Shown: positions 56,547 to 64,000 of the stretch, in pieces
Layout: each line of letters starts with the position of its first letter
Numbering within the stretch: position 1 is the first letter of the stretch
Assembly: GCA_030407085.1 (NCBI GenBank)
Contig: CM059586.1
Coordinates: 10,620,001 to 10,684,000, forward strand
Source of the DNA: Trichopria drosophilae
Lineage: Eukaryota; Arthropoda; Insecta; Hymenoptera; Diapriidae
Direction of reading: 5' to 3'
Length of the DNA: 64,000 nucleotides
The notes under the pieces: model-generated
The model's input: the letters and a program-made list of their open reading frames with translations, nothing else
Databases searched by the model: none
Told to the model about the DNA's origin: nothing
Made by a program: the position numbers and the translations under genes

Positions 56547-56768
56547 TTAAAAATATAGTAAAACTAAAGAAAATCCTGACAAACAACGTAAATTAAAGTA
56601 ATAAATGACCAAAAATATAAAACTGAAATACACTTTGAACAAATTGGAAATAATATTATCCCTTAATCCCGACTCAGTATCGTTTTTCACCCAGAGAAAA
56701 TTCAAATTGTACTTTATAAATTGCAATTTTTGTTTAACTTCAGGAATTAGTTCTAAATATTCCATGTT
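56547..56768 (-). CDS. Weak exon candidate, unknown protein
   Basis: An acceptor-like AATATTTTCAG precedes an open frame starting AAC ATG. It encodes MEYLELIPEVKQKLQFIKYN, then LNFLWVKNDTESGLRDN, then a hydrophobic stretch. The total is 72 codons to the stop at 56547, with a possible donor (AAAGTGTAT) after residue about 44. The composition looks protein-like. No homologous copy or joining exon was found, so support is weak. Confidence 0.25.
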   Translation of the reverse strand, partial: NMEYLELIPEVKQKLQFIKYNLNFLWVKNDTESGLRDNIISNLFKVYFSFIFLVIYYFNLRCLSGFSLVLLYF

Positions 56769-57782
56769 CTGAAAATATTATTTACTTATCACAATAATAT
56801 TAATTAAATACATCTCAGATGAGTATTAGATCCAATGAGTTTATCTATAAGTTGCCGAAATGTGATCTGTTAACGTCTCAAGCGAGAGCCATTTAAAAAA
56901 TAACGAAAAAGGAAGGAAATGACGTGTCGATTTAAGTAAATATTTATTGCTAACTGTAATAAACTGGGTTTAAATTAAACCGTGTTTTGAATTAATATTT
57001 TTGTCGAAGAATTGTTAGTTTAAAAAAAACGACTAAAAATCTTCTATTTTTATTTCCTAAATTTCATTAGTGTGTAATTCAAAATATTTTTCACTCTATT
57101 TCTTGTTTAAAATTGTTATGTTCTAACAACCTTGACTTAAAGCAGCATTATTTTAGGCGTATATATCACTATCTTGCCGGTTTTACCTTATGCGAAAAAA
57201 TAATTATTTATGTAATATGAAATACCATAATGATTAAAATAGTAACGGAATACTATCCCCATATATAGATTTTTTAAATTTCATAAAATTCGGATTAATG
57301 ACGTTCAATAGCGGGCAATAAATTTTCTCAACAACATTTTTTCTATGAATTTGTATTAAATTCTAAGCAATTGCAGAGCATGAACGTGTATTTACGAGTA
57401 CATGCGCATGTATGAAACATATCTGCTTAGAGATTTTGAAAAATGTTTAGTAAGTTTTACCAGTATTAAAATGTTTGGAAGTGAACGTACTGCAAACGTG
57501 TAGATATAATTCTGCTTTGTTCTAACCAGGTTTGGTTAGTTTTATTCTTTATGGTGGATTTTTTTTCAAGAACCAAATCGCGTTCTGTATATATATTATT
57601 ATATAACATTCGTAGTATAAAGAACATTTAGTAATTTTTTCAGGAACCAAATCGCCAAAGTGATAACTTTTAACAAAACATTGTACATGTTTTCCATGAA
57701 ATTTTTCCCGTAGATTCGATCAGAGCAGTCAGAATTGATATAAAACTATTCTTATCGAAATTGTTCACGACAAATTATTATA

Positions 57783-58010
57783 CCAGGCAAAACCACACTT
57801 ATGTCATAAAGTTTGCCTTATAATCCGCTGATCAGAACGTGATCAGGCAACAACTACGTTTGCCTTGTAAAGCGCAGGTTTTAATTACCTGATGAGACAC
57901 TATACTACGGTAGTGGTAATAAGCACCTTATCAGATACACCTGACCGCTGCCTACTCAGGCCCTGATCAGTTTTCAGGCAGTCTGAGCAGATTTCTGCTC
58001 GGGTTCTGCA
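57783..58010. repeat. Compound repeat with CAGGC / GCCTG motifs
   Basis: Many short inverted motifs (CTGATCAG, GATCAGGCA, TTTGCCTT) are packed into 230 bp of higher GC than its surroundings. The arrangement suggests a small structured element or MITE. Ends could not be fixed. Confidence 0.4.
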
Positions 58011-58879
58011 GGTTTGGGGTGTTTTGTCTCAAAAATAGAACTCCTACTCTACAATAAAAAATTGGCAAAACATGAACCGCAACAAAAAGAGATACAAAGA
58101 TAACAAAAAATATAAGGATACAAAAAATTACAATAATAAAATTTAGACATTTTCAAAAAACATAATAAACTGAACAGTAAACCGGTAAAAAATGATAGTC
58201 CAAAAAGACAAAAATAATATAATTTTATGAATTAAAATTTAACTTAATGGTCAAATGACAGAAGATCTTACAAATAGAATAGAAATTGAAAAAAAACTCA
58301 CAAATATTGTTAAAGTTTTCAAATAAAATTGGGCTTGTCCAATAAAAACAGTCTCCTGAAATCGAAAAGATGTAAGAGTATAGTGAATAGAATTCTCGCT
58401 CTCGTGGTTTCATTTCGTGAAAGAGGAAACAGATGGAAGAACTCGCAGTTGATGGCGCGATGTCGAACGATACAATGAATTTTCTGCTAATATTTCTGAA
58501 ATTTTCCTAATTAAACTTAAAAAAAGGTTTCCCAGGGTACATTTAAAGGTATCGCAATGTAGCAAATTAAAAGTCGTTGGCGCCGTTTCTCAGTGTCAAG
58601 GTTCGCGACTTGGTCGAACAAATAACTCTTCAACTACCATAAACTTCTATCAGCGCTTCATTATTACATTCTTTAGCTATTCCCACGTTTTACGGGTACA
58701 GTTTTAATTAAGAGTATGCGAAATGTAACCATTCCTGAAGCGTTTTTCAGTAACCGTAAGTTAAGAGTATTTTCAGGAGCCTTTTTCACATTTGGAAAAA
58801 GTTCCATGACACATGCTCTGTCGAAAGCGGCTGACAAAAAAACTAAGAGAAATTAACAAGTATCTAGTTAATAGTACCA

Positions 58880-59150
58880 TGACCTAGACACTGTAGATTA
58901 AACATTAGCACACCTGCGCAGTACCACATGCGATCATATGCGCACCTGCCCGAAAAATCGAATAAACAATTCTGAGAGAAATTACGCATACTCCATGTAC
59001 GCTTCGAACCGGATCGTAATTTATGGTGAACGATCGTTTTACGACCTGGTACATTCGATGCTTACAATTCACGCTTCGGCCCATTGAGAGTCGGTATGCG
59101 TGAAATTAATTACCGAGCTCACTTGCTGTTTCATTAGCGACAGGTATGAA
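58880..59150. other. GC-richer non-coding block
   Basis: No ORF of note. Content such as CGAACCGGATCG, TGAACGATCGTTTTACGACC and a TAATTA core stands out from AT-rich neighbours. A regulatory element is possible, but nothing specific is shown. Confidence 0.25.
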
Positions 59151-59862
59151 GAAGTAATGATTCAAGTTGCGTTTCCTAACAATTTTCATTTCTTTTGTTT
59201 CTATTGGTTTTCTGTTTATGGTAGCTTCAGGTTTTAATCGGTTGGTACAACAAATCGAATGATGTGGATCATTTCCATTATGTCACTAACTTATAACTAT
59301 CATTTATTTCTTTTGCTTTTGGCCATAGTTCGGTTGTGCTTGCTCTGCATAACTTTTGACAGAAAGCTTTTGCTCCAAATGGCAAATGTATTGTGGCCAC
59401 ACATAGTTTGTCTGCAAATAGCAAATCAAGCAAACTCCTCTGCTTTGTATGCATGTAAATCGTTACAAATCTGATAAGAGAACAAACGTGCCCTCAAAGT
59501 TGCACAGAAATAGTTTGGGTCGCTGAATCTGAATTTGATATACAATTCTAAAAATTAAAAACGGCGGATCAAAAATTGGAAACATCAGCAAATCCTAGTA
59601 AAACTCGCTACTCAGAGGTTTTCGGTGTTGCTGAAAATGAATTTGTTGTAAATTTCAAAAATACCGAAAGACCTAAAGCAAACCCAGAATAACGTATTTT
59701 ATGAGAATTCTCTAATATTCCCGTCTTTGATTGGCCATATTGGATATGCAATTTTGAATTTTGAAAATTTGAGATTTGATTCGTATTCAGCAACCTTAAA
59801 AATCATTCAGTTTGCATTCACTAAAGACAACGAAAAAAATTTCTCGTTAATCTATTTATGTA

Positions 59863-60727
59863 GGGGAGAGTGGTGTAAGTTGGCACAGTCCAATATTTAA
59901 GCGTTACAGTGTTGCCAGACTTACCGCTTCTATACTATAAACTAACTTTAATACACGGCAACTTTTGATGGTATGTAGTCGTTGTTACTTGTTTCCTTCG
60001 AAGCAATACGACATACAAACAATATTCGATAGTTCGAAAGTGTCAATTTGTGTCGTCAAATGCACATAAAAGAATATTTTTCATTCAAATTTTAATTAAG
60101 GAAAGTGTGTGTTTTACTTTATTTTTAAACCCGTTTTTATTGGTATTTGTTATGTTACGAAAAAATATAGTGTAAATAATTTATTACATAAAATATAAAA
60201 AATATACATGTGGTGTAAGTTGGCACATGGAAGGTGGTGTAAATTGGCATGTATTATTTACGTATATTATATATATATTGTATAATTTATTTCATTATTT
60301 ACTACATGTTTACAGGCGATAACACCCGTTTTGCATGAAATATTAACATTCACGTGGCGTAATTAAAAATAACAAAATGTATATAAATTTATATAAGATT
60401 GGAATAAGACAACAATATAGTAAGACTAGCAGTAATACCGTAGCACCAATCACGTGGTTTACAATTTTTTAAGGCATATTAATAATTTTCTCCTTAATTT
60501 TTCAACATGTGCCAACTTACACCACCTTTTGAAAAATGTGTCTTTTTTCACTTTTTGGTAAATCAACCGTAACTTTTTTCTGAGACACGACAGAAAAAAG
60601 TTTCTAGATTATAAAGTTGCCGGAATTTATGACATTTCGAATGCCGCATAGTATGTTTTAAAATTCATGAATGAAAAAATTCTGTAGAAAAATGAAAAAA
60701 ACCGTGCCAACTTACACCACTCTTCCC
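59863..60727. mobile_element. TIR element with GTGGTGTAAGTTGGCAC motifs
   Basis: The ends GGGGAGAGTGGTGTAAGTTG and the complement GGGAAGAGTGGTGTAAGTTG form a roughly 25 bp TIR with flanking TA (59861-59862 and 60728-60729). Two internal direct copies (60212, 60234) and one inverted copy (60508-60527) of GTGGTGTAA(G/A)TTGGCA are present. The 865 bp are non-coding. A TA target duplication suggests an IS630/Tc1/mariner-type non-autonomous element. Confidence 0.8.
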
Positions 60728-60729
60728 TA

Positions 60730-62240
60730 TCAACTAAATTTCGAAGAGAAAAAAAAATTATATTTTTAAGAAAATTAAATTTGTTATTTTGAAAATTTGG
60801 CTATCATTTTGTAAATTTTCAACATTTTACTAAATTTTAAACGGGATTCGAAAGAGTCTTGAAAATACTACTTAAAATAAGAAAAAAAATTAAAAATTTT
60901 GTTTTTTATGAAATGGAAACTTTTTGAAAAATGTTCTGATACGACAAGCTCTGACAAGGTGACAAGGTCAGATTTAATTGGATCTAATCTAATAAACTTA
61001 ATCAATTACGAATTCTAACCTAAATCATAGCGAATGGTTCAATTTTAGTACCATACATTTTTTTCATTTGAAAAATTAAGAAATATTGAAATTAGGCATT
61101 AAATAATGTCCATGCTCGCTAATCTTATTTATTCGTTTACTAACTTCCATTAGTTATAGGTTTCACTTTTAACACATAAATATTCAGACAAATATTTTAC
61201 GTCAAAAGGTCATCTTTGACATAAGTAATAAAATACATGAAAGTTTCTATTATGTAATGAAATCGGTGTATCTATCGAAAGCGAATTAGGAATTCATTTT
61301 ATTCTGTCAATATTTGTATTGAATACCTACGCGGCATGAATTACGAAATTTGAAAGTACCTGTATATACTTAATAACTTGATTCATCTGACCTTGGAAGA
61401 AAATGGGTTGATGCGAAACTGAACATCTTGGATGGCTTCCTCTACCATTACATTTTTCTATAATCAACTGTATGGAATGTCTTGTCAGTTCAATTCATTT
61501 TTAATTATTGTAATAATTTGTATCACTCTTGTATCAATTAGTTACATCATATAATTACCACATTTTGATTGGTGAATCGTTTTTTTTTCACAAACTAATT
61601 TGCTGATTTAATCGTATTCTGTGCAAATATTTATTATAGTAATATTTATTATAGCAATATATTATTATGCAATTTAATATAAAAACATTAATTCTGTAAA
61701 TTTAGAGTTGATTTGTCAACTTATAATTAGTTAATCGTAAATATTTTCATATTACATGTTTTTAATAGAATGGTTTTATGTTCTTTCCCTACAATTGAAA
61801 GGAAAAGAGGTTGTCATGATTTAAAATACTTTTACGACAAGGAAACATAAACTAATTATTGTATAAAAAAGATAACGTTCTTCTGAAAGAAAACCAAAGT
61901 TTGGCATTGACAAAAACTTAGTATATATTTTGATTTGATATTTCACTTACGAAAGAATCGAAGAAGAAAATATTAATTACTATATATTTAATGTTTTCAA
62001 CTATTTTTTTAACCCTCTTCAAAATTTAAACCAAATTAGATAAATGTGTACAAAAAACAATACGAGGTAAAGTTCATTTTGGGCAAGATATTTATGATAA
62101 AGTTGAAAATGCGCGAGAAAATGTCTGTCCCATTAAGAATAAGTTACTGAAAAATGTTACGTTGGCAGAAACGATGTAAATGTGGTACGACTTTTTGTAA
62201 TTTTTAACCAAAAAAATGAGGACTGAACTCGGGAGATTCT
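60730..62240. other. Gene-free AT-rich DNA
   Basis: I see no gene, repeat or RNA feature that can be supported in this stretch. Confidence 0.4.
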
Positions 62241-62244
62241 ATGA

Positions 62245-62300
62245 TTCGATAGGATTTGAACCAGGAACTTTCCGATTGCCGACCGAAGGGTCCAATAATT
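62245..62300 (-). ncRNA. tRNA-derived SINE fragment
   Basis: The minus strand reads GGCAATCGGAAAGTTCCTGG then TTCAAATCC, an anticodon-to-T-arm-like segment. It is similar to 63364-63432, and both are followed by AATCTCC- or GATTACTCC-like tails. This suggests two members of one tRNA-derived family. Confidence 0.5.
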
Positions 62301-62847
62301 ATACGAATTTCATTTCATTGTAATAGTATCGTGATTAATTGATATGTAAAAAAATAAATAATTTTCCGTGTTATTCGCCAGAACATGCAGCATACAAATT
62401 TTTCCAAGTAAAATATTTTCTAAGCATACAAAATTTACTAAAATAAAAGTGTAAGACAAAAAGTAGATCTATCATTGAAGTCATGGGATAGAATAATAAA
62501 AGTTTCCATAGTATTTATTTCTGATTAGTTTAATTGGGTAATTAAAATCGTTTCAATTCGATTCTTCGATATAATTTATCAGTAGATCGGACTAACCTAA
62601 TTTTACTTTTTTAATGTTATATATAATGTAAATCTCTCTATTTTTAATTAATAAAATACAAATGTGTTCATTATAATGAAATGCTTCTTTAAATTATAAA
62701 GCAACGAGTATGAAATTTCTTCTCGTCCACTCGAATGAAATTTCAATGTTTAGATTCGAAATTGACGTGCTGAAACTACAGATTTGCCGGTGCACGCTGC
62801 GGAAAATCACTTGCCATATTCATTATAAAAACGAGAAATTTTCTTAG

Positions 62848-63201
62848 AAAATGCAGAATTATTTTCATGAAAACTACATTGTGTTCTTCGGTGTCCAGTT
62901 TCTTTTTCCTCCTATTTTCAATATTGTGTATACAGGAAATGATTCCTATCTTATTGTTACACAAATTGAAAATCAGTCAGTGGGTCACGCACGAGATATA
63001 TCGTTGGAAATTATTGATTCAAAAGTAAGATTAAAAAGAAATACATTACGATGGTCAATTGTATAATGTACGTTCGTATATGTGTTTAGGATTTGCTTTC
63101 GCTTATTGAATTTATTGGTATTAAATAATTATGAATTGTTGTTTCATTTTCGTTTTAATAATTTCATAATCTCATTTTAGAAATATAAAGAGACGTTTTA
63201 A
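62848..63201 (+). CDS. Candidate last exons of a plus-strand gene
   Basis: Positions 62936-63024 look like an exon. It follows a long pyrimidine tract ending GTATACAG, encodes NDSYLIVTQIENQSVGHARD then ISLEIIDSK, and ends at the consensus donor GTAAGA in phase 0. After a 156 bp gap, the acceptor ATCTCATTTTAG leads to AAATATAAAGAGACGTTTTAA (63181-63201), giving KYKETF and stop in phase. Alternatively the first exon starts at 62848, after TTTTCTTAG, and reads through the pyrimidine tract in frame. I do not recognise the protein. A lone splice-consistent pair of this size could be chance. Confidence 0.35.
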
Positions 63202-63363
63202 AAAGAAGTTAGACCATAAGTACATTTTTATTGTTTATAAATAGGGACTTAATGTTGACTTGTCACTTTTACATGCATAAATACAGTTATATTTATCATA
63301 GGCATTTTTCTGATATTTACGTTTTTTTTTTTTATTTCGGAATAAATGGGGAGTAATCTCCAG

Positions 63364-63432
63364 AAATCCGGCGCGGCGGGGATCGAACGCAGGACCTTTC
63401 GATTGCCAGTCTCATGATGTACCAATTAAATT
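63364..63432 (-). ncRNA. tRNA-derived SINE fragment
   Basis: The minus strand reads TTAATTGGTACATCATGAGA, then GGCAATCGAAAGGTCCTG, then CGTTCGATCCCC. This is a tRNA-like D-arm, anticodon arm and T-arm order. The tail GGATTTCTGGAGATTACTCC follows. The acceptor stem does not close, so it is a SINE-type relic. Confidence 0.6.
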
Positions 63433-64000
63433 TAAAAATTGTAGAAAAGCAATGATTTTTATTTATAATATTACGCTTTTACAATTATATATATATTTCT
63501 ATTTATAAGAGAAATCTCGAAAGTGTAGTTCGCATCCATATCCGATATACATTGTAGTCCGTCTATGAGGAAACGCATCGACTTGTATGAACAGTAATTA
63601 ATTCAGTAGTTCAAGGTTGGAATTAATAAATCAGACATGCGGCGAATTTAACCGAATTAAGAAACGTCAGGAAATCTATTACATGCGTTCCACTTTCATA
63701 CATGAAATCATCTTTCATATACTCGTTTGAGAACGGCAAAAGAAATATAAAATCATAAACTTTTTTTTATGATTAAAATCTAAATAAGATATTATCGTTC
63801 ACTTTATTCTTACATCAGTACTAATAAGGTGTTTAATATCTGTTGTGATAAAAGAAAATGGATCATCAAAAGCTAATTAAAAACATCCTTATAATTAAAA
63901 TTTATGAAATAATTCGGGATTGTGTATACAAGTTTGTGGCTTGAGAAGAAAATTAAACTATTAGATGCATATTTGTATGTTTGTTCATCGTCAGGAATTA

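Noticed and set aside
1..64000. CRISPR arrays, bacterial operons, integrated virus or polydnavirus genes
   Set aside because: No regularly spaced repeats, no dense short-spaced genes, and no capsid, polymerase or integrase motifs other than LINE RT were seen.

Overview
The window looks like AT-rich nuclear DNA from an insect. The evidence is two intronless, divergent ionotropic-receptor (IR) genes, Jockey-type non-LTR retrotransposons, Pol III 5S rRNA genes and many short inverted-repeat (MITE-like) elements. A hymenopteran, perhaps a parasitoid wasp, is my best guess, but nothing here proves the order. There is no bacterial-style operon, no CRISPR array and no recognisable virus.

Layout. 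(1) 0.37-12.5 kb is a direct tandem duplication. Each unit carries one minus-strand IR gene (2441-4273 and 10058-11893) with near-identical flanks. Each unit has since gained its own insertions: a roughly 0.89 kb TIR element in copy A, and a 1.28 kb fold-back element plus roughly 0.6 kb of extra DNA in copy B. (2) 12.9-20.5 kb is gene-poor, packed with palindromic or TIR elements, and holds one 3' fragment of a CR1/Jockey-like LINE. (3) 20.7-22.5 kb holds host-like exons missed by a long-ORF view. One is a minus-strand gene whose last two exons join in phase with consensus splice sites. The other is a plus-strand two-exon candidate whose end resembles a fragment near 5.6 kb.

(4) 24.9-38.3 kb is the main find: a 5S rRNA gene array invaded by non-LTR retrotransposons. 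All 5S genes and all LINEs lie on the minus strand. LINE-1 (25746-31360) is full length with two intact ORFs joined by a TAATG stop/start. It sits inside a 5S gene with a 15 bp target-site duplication covering 5S nt 25-39. Two further copies are 5'-truncated and degenerate. LINE-3 and an old relic at 45.0 kb enter 5S at nearly the same nucleotide, so this is a target-specific lineage. The 5' junction creates a perfect Inr (TCAGTT, its first two bases supplied by 5S) with a DPE at exactly +28 to +32, so the target appears to complete the element's Pol II promoter. More 5S genes lie at 48.6 and 49.3 kb, and a relic at 44.9 kb.

(5) 38-64 kb is mostly non-coding: MITEs, tRNA-derived sequences, a few locally GC-richer blocks, and weak exon candidates near 56.7 and 62.9-63.2 kb. 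All homology statements come from reading motifs by eye; no search was run.
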